This document shows positions 19,858 through 28,321 of a stretch of DNA of 64,000 nt, piece after piece (within the stretch, counting starts at the first letter, position 1; each line of letters starts with the position of its first letter). The notes under the pieces are model-generated. The model saw only the letters and a program-made list of their open reading frames with translations, was not told the DNA's origin and did not search any database. Both the position numbers and the translations under genes were made by a program. The stretch is from Caldilineaceae bacterium (GTDB lineage Bacteria; Chloroflexota; Anaerolineae; Caldilineales; Caldilineaceae), in NCBI GenBank assembly GCA_020634815.1, contig JACKBA010000028.1, forward strand, positions 20,103-84,102, in the 5' to 3' direction.

Positions 19858-20218
19858 GGAAAAACCCTCTTTGGTAAGAATTGAGCCTCATCGCGCGGTT
19901 TCGCAGGCAATGCACCCGCCGCTTCCACCCAGCCACTGTCACTGCCAATACAGCCGAGATTCACAAGAATCACGCACCGATCGAGGGGCCGTGGCTTGCG
20001 GAAATCCGGCTAAATCATACCACGCGCGCCGCGCTTTGGGTCAACGAAAGTGCGGCGCGGCTACCGGCACTTTGCGTTCCAGGATCCAGTTGCGGGCGAT
20101 CTGCTTTCAAATTTGTTGCGTTGACACATGAAATCCCCGCCTGTAGACTGGGGAAACACCGGCTTTTCCGTTCTATACTGTTTCCATGTCCCAACACTGT
20201 TAGAAAGGAACATGTACA
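19858..20218. other. Divergent intergenic region between acyl-CoA dehydrogenase and corrinoid protein
   Basis: About 360 bases without a credible gene. It must hold the promoters of both flanking operons. A good plus-strand promoter is listed separately. No cobalamin riboswitch was recognised in the leader of the corrinoid gene, where only a short GGGGAAA...TTTTCC pairing is visible. Confidence 0.45.
20121..20149 (+). promoter_or_regulatory. Promoter of the corrinoid/UroD-like array
   Basis: TTGACA (20121-20126), a 17-base spacer and TAGACT (20144-20149). Transcription would start about 60 bases before the corrinoid protein. A second -10-like TATACT lies near 20175. Confidence 0.6.
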
Positions 20219-20866
20219 ATGCCTGATCTCGACCTGGACCAGCTTTACTTTGCGATTGTCGACGGCAATGCCAAGGCAGCAGCCGCCGTGACGCAGGAGG
20301 CGGTCGCCGCTGATGTGGACCCCCAATTGTTGCTCACCGACTACATGATTCCAGCGATGGACGAAGTCGGTGCGAAGTTCGAGGCCAATGAGTGCTTCGT
20401 GCCCGAACTACTGATCTCGGCGCGTGCCATGAAGGCGTCGATGGAGGTCATTCGCCCGCTGCTGCTCGGCAAGGCCGTCGAGCCGGCCGGGCGCGTGGTC
20501 GTGGCCACCGTGCAGGGCGACCTGCATGACATCGGCAAGAACCTGGTCGCCACGATGCTCGAGGGCGGCGGCTTCCAGATCGTCGATATCGGCACCGACG
20601 TCAGTCCGGACAAGCTGGCCGATGCCGTGGCGACGCACCAGCCGCAACTCATTGCGCTGTCGGCGCTGCTCACCACCACGCTGCCCTCCATGAAGCGCAT
20701 GATCGACCGCCTGGCGGCCGATGGTCTGCGCGGGGGCGTCAAGGTGATGATCGGCGGCGCGCCGGTGACGCAGGACTTTGCCGACGAGATCGGCGCCGAC
20801 GGCTACAGCGACAACGCAGCCGGCGCCGTGAACCTGGCCCGCCAGTTGATGGCTGCCGCGGCCTAA
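20219..20866 (+). CDS. Corrinoid (B12-binding) methyltransferase protein, MtbC/MtaC type
   Basis: 215 residues. The N-terminal helical cap (about 1-88) is of the methionine-synthase/MtaC type. The Rossmann B12 domain follows with D101-x-H103-x-x-G106 (GDLHDIGKN), S148-x-L150 and the GG pair at 179-180 (MIGGAP). These residues hold cobalamin with the His as lower axial ligand. Such proteins carry a methyl group between a substrate-specific methyltransferase and an acceptor-side methyltransferase. Four UroD-like proteins follow on the same strand and are the likely partners. No MttB/MtmB-type substrate enzyme and no RamA-type reactivase are in the window. GAAAGGAAC precedes the ATG. Confidence 0.92.
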   Translation: MPDLDLDQLYFAIVDGNAKAAAAVTQEAVAADVDPQLLLTDYMIPAMDEVGAKFEANECFVPELLISARAMKASMEVIRPLLLGKAVEPAGRVVVATVQGDLHDIGKNLVATMLEGGGFQIVDIGTDVSPDKLADAVATHQPQLIALSALLTTTLPSMKRMIDRLAADGLRGGVKVMIGGAPVTQDFADEIGADGYSDNAAGAVNLARQLMAAAA

Positions 20867-20942
20867 TCTCCAATCTCCCAATCTCCAATCTCTATTCTCT
20901 ATTCTCCATCTGTCGAGATTAGAGACTGGAGATTGGAGATTC
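20867..20942. repeat. CTCCAATCT-word inverted repeat
   Basis: Short words related to CTCCAATCT are repeated and then inverted (GGAGATTGGAGATT), forming a long imperfect hairpin between the corrinoid gene and the first UroD-like gene. It may pause or attenuate transcription inside the operon. Confidence 0.6.
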
Positions 20943-20960
20943 ACACACCCACACATCCTT

Positions 20961-22085
20961 ATGAACGCACGCGAACGCTATGCAGCGGTCATGCACTACC
21001 AGCCGCGCGACCGCTGCCCAATCATGGATTTCGGTTTTTGGGACGAGACGCTGCCCATCTGGCAGGAGCAGGGCTATCCCGCCGGCGCCAACCCCGACCT
21101 CTTCTTCGGGATGGACCCGCAGTGGCACACCTGCGGCTGCATCATGGGCCTGTGGCCGCCCTTCCCAGGGCTGCAACTGATCGACGAAGGCGAGACCGAG
21201 GTCGTCCAGCAGAACGACGGGGTCATCGTGCAGCGGGGCAAGTTCCTCGGCTCGATCCCACGCCACCTGCGCCACACGCTCGTCGACCGTGACAGTTGGG
21301 ATGCCTACTACAAACCGCGTCTGCGCCCGGACGACCCGCTACGGTTGCCCTCCGGCCCGGCGTGGGAGATGCAACTGGCCGAGTGGACGCGGCCAGACCG
21401 CGACTTCCCGCTCTTCATCGAGGGCGGCTCGCTCTACGGCGTAGTGCGCAACTGGTTCGGCCTGGAGCGCGTCTCGGAGATCATGTACGACGACCGGCCC
21501 CTCTTCGAGGAGATCGTCGAGACGCTGGCCGATGTGGTCATCGCCGTGCTGGAGCATGTGCTGGGCGCCGGTGTGCGCCCCGAGGCCGCCAGCATGTGGG
21601 AGGACATGGCCTACAGCGGCGGCCCGCTCATGTCGCCCAAGCTCTTCAAGCAGATCCTGGTGCCGCACTACAAGCGCATCACCGCCACGCTCAACAAGTA
21701 CGGCGTGGACATCGTCTTTCTCGACTGCGACGGCAACATCGACCTGCTGGCGCCGCTCTGGCTGGAGGCGGGCGTCAATACCATGTTCCCCATCGAGGTC
21801 GGCAAGTGGAAGGCGGACCCGGTGGAGTTCCGCCGGCGCTATGGCAAGGACATGCGGCTCATGGGCGGTTTCGACAAGCACATCCTCATGCACGGCAAGG
21901 ATGCGATTGCGCGCGAGATCGACCGTCTGGCGCCGCTGGTCGAGGAAGGCGGTTATATCCCCATGCCCGACCACCGCGTCCCGCCGGATGTGCGCTTCGA
22001 AGATTATCTCTTCTACCTGAACGAAGCGAAGCGGGTCTGGGGCAAGGGGCTGGACAACATCAAGCCGACCGGCCGGCCGGAGTAG
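20961..22085 (+). CDS. UroD-like methyltransferase-family protein 1
   Basis: 374 residues in the uroporphyrinogen decarboxylase/MtaA/CmuA superfamily, but clearly not a heme enzyme given the corrinoid neighbour. MtaA-type members carry a zinc-binding HxC motif at the end of the barrel strand; here the aligned stretch is D255-C256-D257-G258 (FLDCDGNID), so the His is also lost. The strand before MFPIEVG and the GGFDKHIL segment fit the family. The N-terminus MNARERYAAVMHYQPRDRCP is typical. It is probably a methyl-transfer partner of the corrinoid protein or a substrate-binding variant. Substrate unknown. Confidence 0.8.
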   Translation: MNARERYAAVMHYQPRDRCPIMDFGFWDETLPIWQEQGYPAGANPDLFFGMDPQWHTCGCIMGLWPPFPGLQLIDEGETEVVQQNDGVIVQRGKFLGSIPRHLRHTLVDRDSWDAYYKPRLRPDDPLRLPSGPAWEMQLAEWTRPDRDFPLFIEGGSLYGVVRNWFGLERVSEIMYDDRPLFEEIVETLADVVIAVLEHVLGAGVRPEAASMWEDMAYSGGPLMSPKLFKQILVPHYKRITATLNKYGVDIVFLDCDGNIDLLAPLWLEAGVNTMFPIEVGKWKADPVEFRRRYGKDMRLMGGFDKHILMHGKDAIAREIDRLAPLVEEGGYIPMPDHRVPPDVRFEDYLFYLNEAKRVWGKGLDNIKPTGRPE

Positions 22086-22092
22086 CGGGTTT

Positions 22093-22126
22093 ACCTTCCG
22101 GGAAGCTTCGATGCTTCCCGGAAGGT
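22093..22126. repeat. Perfect 14-bp hairpin between UroD-like genes 1 and 2
   Basis: Arms 22093-22106 and 22113-22126 (ACCTTCCGGGAAGC and its complement) around a 6-base loop. The plus strand then reads TGTTT, so it could be a leaky terminator or an mRNA processing stem. It contains the ATG at 22111, which is therefore unlikely to be a start. Confidence 0.75.
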
Positions 22127-22143
22127 TGTTTCGAGAGGTGCAT

Positions 22144-23157
22144 GTGACGGCGACCTCGCGGGAGTTGGTCTACCAGACGCTGAACTTCACCGGCCCGGCG
22201 CGGGCGCCGCGCGACCTGTGGACGCTGCCCATCGCGGAGAAGGCGTACCCGGCCGAAGTTGCGTCGATCCTGGCCATGTACCCGCCCGACATCACCGGCA
22301 TCGACGGCTACGAGCGCGAACGTGCGCCGACGCGCGGCGATCAATACGCGATCGGCGAATACACCGATGAGTGGGGCGCCACCTTTGTCAGCGTGCAGGC
22401 CGGCGTCATCGGCGAGGTCAAGCAGCCGCTGATCCGCGACTGGGCGACCGACGTGTCGCGCGTGCATATCCCTGTCGAGTGGCTCTCCATCGACCACGAC
22501 GCGGTCAACCGGGCGTGCGGCCGGACCGATCGGTTCACGCTCGCCGGCTGCAATCCGCGCCCCTTCGAGCAACTGCAATTTCTGCGCGGCACGGCCGACC
22601 TCTACATGGATCTGACCGACCCGCCGCCGCAGATGGTCGCTTTCATGGCGACGCTCCATGCCTTCTACTGCGACCTGTTGGAGACGTGGGCGCGCACCGA
22701 TGTCGACGCGTTGCGCATCATGGACGACTGGGGGTCGCAACGCAGCCTCCTCATCTCGCCCGCGATGTGGCGCACCTACTTCAAGCCGATGTACCGCGAC
22801 TACGTGCAGATCGCCCACGCGACGGGGAAGAAATTCTTCATGCACTCCGACGGCCACATCCTGGCCATCTATCCCGATCTGGTCGAAATCGGCGTGGACG
22901 CGGTCAACTCGCAGCTTTTCTGTATGGGTGTCGAGCAATTGGCGCCCTTTGCCGGCCGGATCACCTTCTGGGGCGAGATCGACCGGCAGCGACTGCTGGC
23001 CTTCGCCACGCCGGATGAAGTCGAGGCCGCGGTGCGCCACGTGCACGCGCAGCTCTGGCGTGATGGCGGCTGTATCGCTCAGTGCGAGTTCGGCGCCGGT
23101 GCCCAGCCCGCCAATGTCGAGTGCGTTTTCTCGACGTGGGACAACCTTGGTGGATAA
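22144..23157 (+). CDS. UroD-like methyltransferase-family protein 2
   Basis: 337 residues from a GTG at 22144, chosen because GAGAGGTG lies just upstream and the ATG at 22111 sits inside a hairpin. It is a diverged UroD-superfamily barrel. The zinc-motif region reads H234-S-D236-G (FFMHSDGHI), with Asp where MtaA-type enzymes have Cys. The segments MDDWGSQRSLLISPAMWRTY and TFWGEIDRQ are characteristic of uncharacterised UroD-like proteins. The stop codon lies inside the first copy of the 106-bp repeat. Likely role: corrinoid-linked methyl transfer; substrate unknown. Confidence 0.75.
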   Translation: MTATSRELVYQTLNFTGPARAPRDLWTLPIAEKAYPAEVASILAMYPPDITGIDGYERERAPTRGDQYAIGEYTDEWGATFVSVQAGVIGEVKQPLIRDWATDVSRVHIPVEWLSIDHDAVNRACGRTDRFTLAGCNPRPFEQLQFLRGTADLYMDLTDPPPQMVAFMATLHAFYCDLLETWARTDVDALRIMDDWGSQRSLLISPAMWRTYFKPMYRDYVQIAHATGKKFFMHSDGHILAIYPDLVEIGVDAVNSQLFCMGVEQLAPFAGRITFWGEIDRQRLLAFATPDEVEAAVRHVHAQLWRDGGCIAQCEFGAGAQPANVECVFSTWDNLGG

Positions 23158-23363
23158 CGAAAGATCAAAAACGCTGCCACAAAGCCACAAAGACCACAAG
23201 GGGGCACGAAGAAGACAGGATGTGCTGTGTGTATCTTCGTGCCCTTTGTGACTTGCCGGATAACGAAGGACCTAGAACGCTGCCACGAAGCCACAAAGAC
23301 CACAAAGGGGCACGAAGAAGACAGGATATTCTTTGTGCCTCTTCGTGTCCTTTGAGTCTTGGT
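23152..23363. repeat. Tandem duplicate of a 106-bp hairpin-forming repeat
   Basis: Two direct copies (23152-23257 and 23258-23363), each starting GGATAACGAA and carrying CCACAAAG/GGCACGAAGAAGACAGGAT, then an inverted TCTTCGTG...CTTTGTG arm. Copies differ at scattered positions. A related single copy lies at 36628-36735. It fills the gap between UroD-like genes 2 and 3. Confidence 0.8.
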
Positions 23364-23397
23364 GGTGAGCTTTTCAAAAGAACATTGGGAGCAACGA

Positions 23398-24351
23398 ATG
23401 CAACCGCGCGAACGATTTATTGCCGCACTGGAACGGCGGCCGATCACCGGCCTGGTGCCACACTTTGAGCTGGTCTTTTTTCTGACGATGGAGGCATTTG
23501 GCAAGGTGCATCCATCGCACCGCTACTACAGCCAGTGGGGGCAGATGGAGGAGCAGGAGCGCGAACTGCACCGCCACGACATGGCCGACATCTACATCGC
23601 CACGGCCGAACGCTACGGGCACAGCGCCATCTTCATCCACCCCAACCCTGACGAGGTCGATGAGACGATCCGAACGATCGACATCATCCGCGAGAAGACC
23701 GGCGACCGCTACTTCATCATGCGCCACGGCGATGCCACCTTCAGCATTCCCGACGGTACGCAGATGTTCGGCTTTGCCGAGCGGCTGGCCGACGACCCAG
23801 ACGGCTTGAAGCGCGAGGCGCAGCAAATGGTCGATGCGGCCATCCGCCGCGCAGAGCGCTATGCCAAACACGGCGGGCTGGATGGCTTCGCCCTCTGCGC
23901 CGACTATTGCTTCAACACCGGCCCCTTTCTCAGTCCGCGCCACTTCGCCGAGTTCATCACGCCCTACCTGGCGCAAATCACCAAGGCCTACCGCGAGCTG
24001 GGCTTCTACGTGATCAAGCACACCGACGGCAACATTATGCCGATCATCGACCAGCTTGTCTCGACCGGCCCCCATGCGTTGCACTCGCTCGACCCGCAGG
24101 CCAACGTCGACATCGCCGAGGTCAAGCGCCGCTATGGCGACCAGCTCTGCCTCATCGGCAACGTCAACTGCGCTATGCTCGATACCGGTACGCCGGAAGA
24201 CATCGCCGAGTCGGTGCGCTATGCGCTGCGCAGCGGCATGCCTGGCGGCGGCTATATCTTCTCCACCAGCAACTGTATCTACACGGGGATGCCGCTGGCG
24301 TCATACGAGGTGATGCTCGACGTCTGGCGGCGGGAAGGGGTCTACGCGTGA
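23398..24351 (+). CDS. UroD-like methyltransferase-family protein 3
   Basis: 317 residues. ATG at 23398 follows GGGAG by seven bases; an earlier non-ATG start would add 13 unlikely residues overlapping the repeat. It is a UroD-superfamily barrel with H208-T-D210-G211 (VIKHTDGNIMP) at the zinc-motif position, the Cys again replaced by Asp. LHSLDPQANVDIAEVKRRYG and LIGNVNCAMLDTGTPEDI match the substrate-pocket side of the family. Its TGA overlaps the GTG of the next paralogue (GTGA), so the two are translated together. Confidence 0.8.
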   Translation: MQPRERFIAALERRPITGLVPHFELVFFLTMEAFGKVHPSHRYYSQWGQMEEQERELHRHDMADIYIATAERYGHSAIFIHPNPDEVDETIRTIDIIREKTGDRYFIMRHGDATFSIPDGTQMFGFAERLADDPDGLKREAQQMVDAAIRRAERYAKHGGLDGFALCADYCFNTGPFLSPRHFAEFITPYLAQITKAYRELGFYVIKHTDGNIMPIIDQLVSTGPHALHSLDPQANVDIAEVKRRYGDQLCLIGNVNCAMLDTGTPEDIAESVRYALRSGMPGGGYIFSTSNCIYTGMPLASYEVMLDVWRREGVYA

Positions 24352-25433
24352 AAGAAAAGATGACCGGACGTGAGCGCGTCCAACTCGCTTTGAGCCACCA
24401 GGAAGCCGACCGCGTCCCGCGCGCCGAATCTTTCTGGCCGGAGACGATCCCGCTCTGGCACCAGCAGGGACTCGGCCCCAACGACGATGTTGCCGACCTC
24501 TTTGGGTACGACATCATGGGCGCGGGCTGGGTCTCGCACGAGGCGCGGCCGGGCTTCCTGCAGACCATCGAGGAGACGGACGATTGGTGGTCGCGGCTCG
24601 ACGGTAACGGCGCCATCCTGCGCTACTGGAAGCACAAGAGCGGCACGCCCGAGCACGTCGACTTCACCGTCAAGACGCGTGACCAGTGGGAGGAGCACAA
24701 GCGGCAGATGCTGACGCAGCCGCCCGGCTCGCGTGTCGACACCTTCTCCGCGCTGCGGCGCATGTACGAGGCGCAGGCCAAGGGCCGCTGGTTTTGCTGG
24801 ACGGGCGTCGAGTGTTACGAAACGGCTAAGGATGTCTTCGGCCACGTCGGTCTTTCCTACATCATGGCCGACGACCCGGAGTGGGCAAAGGACATCTTCG
24901 ACACCGAAGCCGAACTGGCATGCCGCGTGCTCGATTACCTGGAGGCCAGCGGCGTGCGCTTCGACGGCGGCTGGATCTACGGCGATATTGCCTTCAACCA
25001 CGCGCCTTTCTTTTCGCCCAAGATGTACCGGGCGCTGATCAAGCCGGCGCACGTGCGCCAGATCGCCTGGTTCAAGGAGCGCGGGCTGCCGGTCATCTAC
25101 CACACCGACGGCGACTTCCGGCTGATCATCCCCGACCTGATCGACGCCGGCGTCGATTGCTTCCAGCCGCTGGAGGCCAAGGCGCACATGGACATCCGCG
25201 AACTCAAACCGCAGTACGGCGACCGTGTCAGTTGGATGGGCAACATCGACGTCATGGTGCTCATCACCAATGACAAGGCGCGCATCGAGGCGGAGGTGGC
25301 GGCCAAACTGCCCATCGCCAAGGCCGGCGGCGGCTACATCTACCACAGCGACCACTCCATCGCGCCGGGCGTGCGCTGGGAGAGCTATCAGTTCTTGATG
25401 GAGTTGGTCGATCGCTATGGCAGCTATCGATGA
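24348..25433 (+). CDS. UroD-like methyltransferase-family protein 4
   Basis: 361 residues from GTG 24348, overlapping the previous stop (GTGA); ATG 24360 is an alternative. The open frame extends far upstream inside gene 3, but that part is out of register and not real. H252-T-D254-G255 (VIYHTDGDFRLIIP) occupies the zinc-motif region, as in genes 2 and 3. FQPLEAKAHMDIRELKPQYG and WMGNIDVMVL fit the family. It closes the five-gene corrinoid/UroD-like array, and a bidirectional terminator follows. Substrate unknown. Confidence 0.8.
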   Translation: MKEKMTGRERVQLALSHQEADRVPRAESFWPETIPLWHQQGLGPNDDVADLFGYDIMGAGWVSHEARPGFLQTIEETDDWWSRLDGNGAILRYWKHKSGTPEHVDFTVKTRDQWEEHKRQMLTQPPGSRVDTFSALRRMYEAQAKGRWFCWTGVECYETAKDVFGHVGLSYIMADDPEWAKDIFDTEAELACRVLDYLEASGVRFDGGWIYGDIAFNHAPFFSPKMYRALIKPAHVRQIAWFKERGLPVIYHTDGDFRLIIPDLIDAGVDCFQPLEAKAHMDIRELKPQYGDRVSWMGNIDVMVLITNDKARIEAEVAAKLPIAKAGGGYIYHSDHSIAPGVRWESYQFLMELVDRYGSYR

Positions 25434-25436
25434 TGG

Positions 25437-25463
25437 CACGCGGATAACGCGGATTGGGCGGAT
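25437..25463. repeat. GCGGAT-word repeat, partial copy
   Basis: Repeats the first arm of the element at 18552-18623 (CGCGGATAACGCGGATTGGG) with one base changed, but lacks the second arm. It lies right after UroD-like gene 4 and just before the terminator. Confidence 0.65.
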
Positions 25464-25480
25464 TTGCGCTGATCGTAAAA

Positions 25481-25513
25481 ACAAACCCGGAGTCTTCAAG
25501 ATTCCGGGTTTGT
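25481..25513. terminator. Bidirectional terminator between the UroD-like array and hisS
   Basis: 11-bp perfect arms (25481-25491 and 25503-25513, ACAAACCCGGA and its complement) with an 11-base loop, flanked by AAAA on the left and CATTTT on the right. Suits the two convergent operons. Confidence 0.8.
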
Positions 25514-25540
25514 CATTTTGCTGACCGAAAGCGCGCGGCG

Positions 25541-26908
25541 CTACAGCGCAGCCAATAGCCACTCCACAACTGCATCGTCGGCGATTTCCACCTGCTCGCC
25601 GGTGACCAGATCCTTGACCGCCACCACACCGGCTTCCTGTTCGCGCGGGCTGAGGAGCGCGGCGTAGCGGATGCTGCGCTCTTCGGCGTACTTGAACTGC
25701 TTGCCATAGCGATCGTTGTCCGGGTAGACATCCACGCGCAGGCCGGCCGCGCGCAGCCGGCGCGCCAGGGCCAGGCTGGCGGCGACCGTGCTGTCGTCGA
25801 ACATGGTGACCAGGACCTGCGGCTGCGTGCTCAGCCGCTCCGGGAACATGCCGCGCTCCTCCATGATCAGGATGATGCGTTCCAGGCCGAGGCTGAAACC
25901 GCACGCCGGGATCGTCTGCCCGCTGAACATGCCGATGAGGTCGTCGTAGCGCCCGCCGCCGCCGCCGGAACCGCTGAGGCCCGGAAACTCGATCTCGAAG
26001 ATCGGGCCGGTGTAGTAGCTGAGGCCGCGCGCCAGGTACGGGTCGATGCGCAGGTGCTCGGCGGCCGGGCCGCCGGCGCTCAACGCCATGACCTGCTTCA
26101 GTTCGGCCACGCCGCGGCTGCCGAGTTCGGAGATCTCCAATAGGTTGCTGAGCCAGGCTATCGTTTCGCTATTTTCCGCCGGCGCGGCGGCCATGGCCCC
26201 AAGCAGGCTCTCCGCTGCCGCCGCCGGAACGCCGCGCGCGTCTAACTCCTTGCGCACGCCCTCCAGGCCGATCTTGTCGAGCTTGTCGATGGCGACGAGC
26301 GCGGCGCCCTCCAGGTCGTGCGGCACACCGGCCACCTCCATCAACCCGCGCAGGATCATGCGATGGTTGAGGCGGATGGCGAAGCCCGCGCGTCCCTGGA
26401 AGCCCAGTTCTTGCAGGACCTCGGCGCCGGCCGCGATAACCTCCGCCTCGACGGTCGGGCTGGTTGAGCCGACGACGTCGACATCGCATTGGAAGAACTC
26501 GCGGTAGCGTCCCTTGGCCGGCCGGTCGGCGCGGTAGACGGGCTGCATCTGATAGCGCTTGAAGAAGCGCGGCAGCTTGCTGCGATACTCGGCGAAGACG
26601 CGCGCCAGCGGGACGGTCAGGTCGTAGCGCATGCCGGCATCGCTGACACTGTTCTCCGTGGGCGCATCGGCCAGGGCGCGCTCCAGCTTCTCGCCACGCT
26701 TGAGCACGCGGAAAATGAGTTGGTCGCCCTCGTCGCCGTACTTGCCCAGCAGCGTGGTCAGCCGTTCCATGGTCGGCGTCTCCAGCGGCTCGAAGCCATA
26801 GCGTTGGTAGACGCGCTTGACGGTTTCGGTGACATAGTCGCGCCGCAGGACATCCAGCGGTAAAAAGTCGCGCATGCCGCTCAGCGGCTCGGTATTGATC
26901 TTGGCCAT
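25541..26908 (-). CDS. hisS: Histidyl-tRNA synthetase
   Basis: 455 residues, slightly longer than most bacterial HisRS. Class II motifs are present: motif 2 with YRADRPAKGRYREFFQCDVD, the histidine-binding LARGLSYYTGPIFEIE (HisA box), and motif 3 with GFSLGLERIILIM. The C-terminal anticodon-binding domain covers about 350-450. It charges tRNA-His with histidine. The start MAKINTEPLSGMRDFLP is typical. Monocistronic by position, ending at the shared terminator. Confidence 0.95.
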   Translation of the reverse strand: MAKINTEPLSGMRDFLPLDVLRRDYVTETVKRVYQRYGFEPLETPTMERLTTLLGKYGDEGDQLIFRVLKRGEKLERALADAPTENSVSDAGMRYDLTVPLARVFAEYRSKLPRFFKRYQMQPVYRADRPAKGRYREFFQCDVDVVGSTSPTVEAEVIAAGAEVLQELGFQGRAGFAIRLNHRMILRGLMEVAGVPHDLEGAALVAIDKLDKIGLEGVRKELDARGVPAAAAESLLGAMAAAPAENSETIAWLSNLLEISELGSRGVAELKQVMALSAGGPAAEHLRIDPYLARGLSYYTGPIFEIEFPGLSGSGGGGGRYDDLIGMFSGQTIPACGFSLGLERIILIMEERGMFPERLSTQPQVLVTMFDDSTVAASLALARRLRAAGLRVDVYPDNDRYGKQFKYAEERSIRYAALLSPREQEAGVVAVKDLVTGEQVEIADDAVVEWLLAAL

Positions 26909-26968
26909 AAGAGTCTCAAATCATTGAAAACAGGGGCGCATCACGCATCACTCGTCACTCGTTACTCC

Positions 26969-28078
26969 TCACGCCAACACATACTCCGGCTCGGCGTACT
27001 CCATGCCGAATGACTCGGCCACACCCTCGTAGGTGACATGACCCTGGAAGGTGTTCAGCCCGCGCCGGAGCGACGGACTCTTGCGCACGGCGTTGAGCCC
27101 GTCGTTGGCGAGTTGCAGCACGTAGGGCATGGTCTGGTTGTTGAGCGCAAAGGTGCTTGTGCGCGGCACGGCGCCCGGCATGTTGGCGACACAGTAATGC
27201 AGCACGCCGTCGACCACGTAGGTCGGGTTGCTGTGTGTGGTCGGCCGTGTCGTCTCGATGCAGCCGCCCTGGTCCACCGCCACATCGACGATGACCGCAC
27301 CCTCGCGCATGCGCGAGATCATGGGGCGCGTCACCAGATGCGGGGCGCGGCCGCCGGGGATGAGCACGGCGCCGATGACCAGGTCGGCATTGAGTACGAT
27401 CTCTTCGATGTTGTACTCGTTGCTGGTGCGCGTGCGCAGCCGGCCGTGGTAGATGTCGTCCAGGTAGGTCAGCCGGTCGTGGTTGACGTCGAGCACCGTG
27501 ACGTGCGCGCCCATGCCGACCGCGATCTTGACGGCGTTGCTGCCCACCGAGCCGCCGCCAATGACCGCCACATTGGCCGGCGCCACGCCCGGCACGCCGC
27601 CCATGAGGATGCCGCGGCCGCCCTGCGGTTTCTCCAGGTAGAAGGCGCCCACCTGCGACGCCATGCGCCCGGCGACCTCGCTCATGGGCTGGAGGAGCGG
27701 CAGCTTGCCGTCGGCCGTCTGTACCGTCTCGTAGGCGATGCCCGTGACCTTGTTCTCGACCAGCGCGTGGGTCAGGCGGCGGTCGGCGGCCAAATGCAGA
27801 TAGGTGAAGAGCAGCAGATCGGGGCGCAGGTGGCGATATTCAGCCTCAATGGGCTCCTTGACCTTGACGACCATCTGGGCGGCCCAGGCGTCGGCCGAGT
27901 CGGCCACGATTTCGGCGCCCGATGCGCGGTATTCCTCATCCTGGATCGAGCTGCCCAGCCCGGCGCCGCTTTCGACCAGCACGCGGTGGCCGCGGCGGGT
28001 CAGCGCACGCACGGCGCCGGCCGTCAGACCGACGCGGCTCTCATTATCCTTGATCTCCTTAGGCAGACCGATCAGCAT
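26969..28078 (-). CDS. ald: Alanine dehydrogenase
   Basis: 369 residues. The N-terminus MLIGLPKEIKDNESRVGLT and the NAD-binding VAVIGGGSVGSNAVKIAVGM are diagnostic, as are NVAVDQGGCIETTRPTTHS-like sequences at about 265-285. It interconverts L-alanine and pyruvate plus ammonia using NAD, usually for alanine use as carbon and nitrogen source. The ATG at 28078 has a strong AAAGGAGGT ribosome binding site; the frame upstream to 28162 is ignored. A good promoter lies about 100 bases upstream. It fits the amino-acid-catabolic character of the window. Confidence 0.95.
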   Translation of the reverse strand: MLIGLPKEIKDNESRVGLTAGAVRALTRRGHRVLVESGAGLGSSIQDEEYRASGAEIVADSADAWAAQMVVKVKEPIEAEYRHLRPDLLLFTYLHLAADRRLTHALVENKVTGIAYETVQTADGKLPLLQPMSEVAGRMASQVGAFYLEKPQGGRGILMGGVPGVAPANVAVIGGGSVGSNAVKIAVGMGAHVTVLDVNHDRLTYLDDIYHGRLRTRTSNEYNIEEIVLNADLVIGAVLIPGGRAPHLVTRPMISRMREGAVIVDVAVDQGGCIETTRPTTHSNPTYVVDGVLHYCVANMPGAVPRTSTFALNNQTMPYVLQLANDGLNAVRKSPSLRRGLNTFQGHVTYEGVAESFGMEYAEPEYVLA

Positions 28079-28176
28079 GGCGACTACCTCCTTTGGTAGA
28101 GCGAATGTCACGGCTTTGATTTCGGACAGGCCGGCATGCAAACGGTCGCGCACAGCCTGCATCTTCCATGCGTGCC

Positions 28177-28206
28177 AGTGTAGCAGCTAGAAGACATCTC
28201 TGCCAA
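28177..28206 (-). promoter_or_regulatory. Promoter of ald
   Basis: On the minus strand TTGGCA (28206-28201), an 18-base spacer and TACACT (28182-28177). The leader to the ald ATG would be about 90 bases. Confidence 0.55.
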
Positions 28207-28321
28207 GCGGGAACCGGCAAAATACTCAACCAGTTGGCGATCGCCCGGCTGCAATGTCGCCCCAGCAGGGCGTGCCGCCGGTTTCTTTGCCAAAGCCGGC
28301 AATTCAATAGAGAATAGACCC

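Noticed and set aside
20150..20218. Possible cobalamin riboswitch before the corrinoid gene
   Set aside because: Too short and no B12-box-like sequence seen.
23152..23363. Possible CRISPR array
   Set aside because: Only two 106-bp direct copies without spacers, and each copy is itself a hairpin.
23907..24347. Extended N-terminus joining UroD-like gene 4 to an upstream region
   Set aside because: This part lies inside gene 3 in another frame; the GTGA overlap at 24348 is a better start.
20961..25433. Heme-pathway uroporphyrinogen decarboxylases
   Set aside because: Four divergent copies beside a corrinoid protein and no other heme genes; the zinc-site region fits the MtaA-like branch better.
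24342..25904. Minus-strand frame over UroD-like gene 4 and the end of hisS
   Set aside because: It crosses a terminator and two real genes in other frames.
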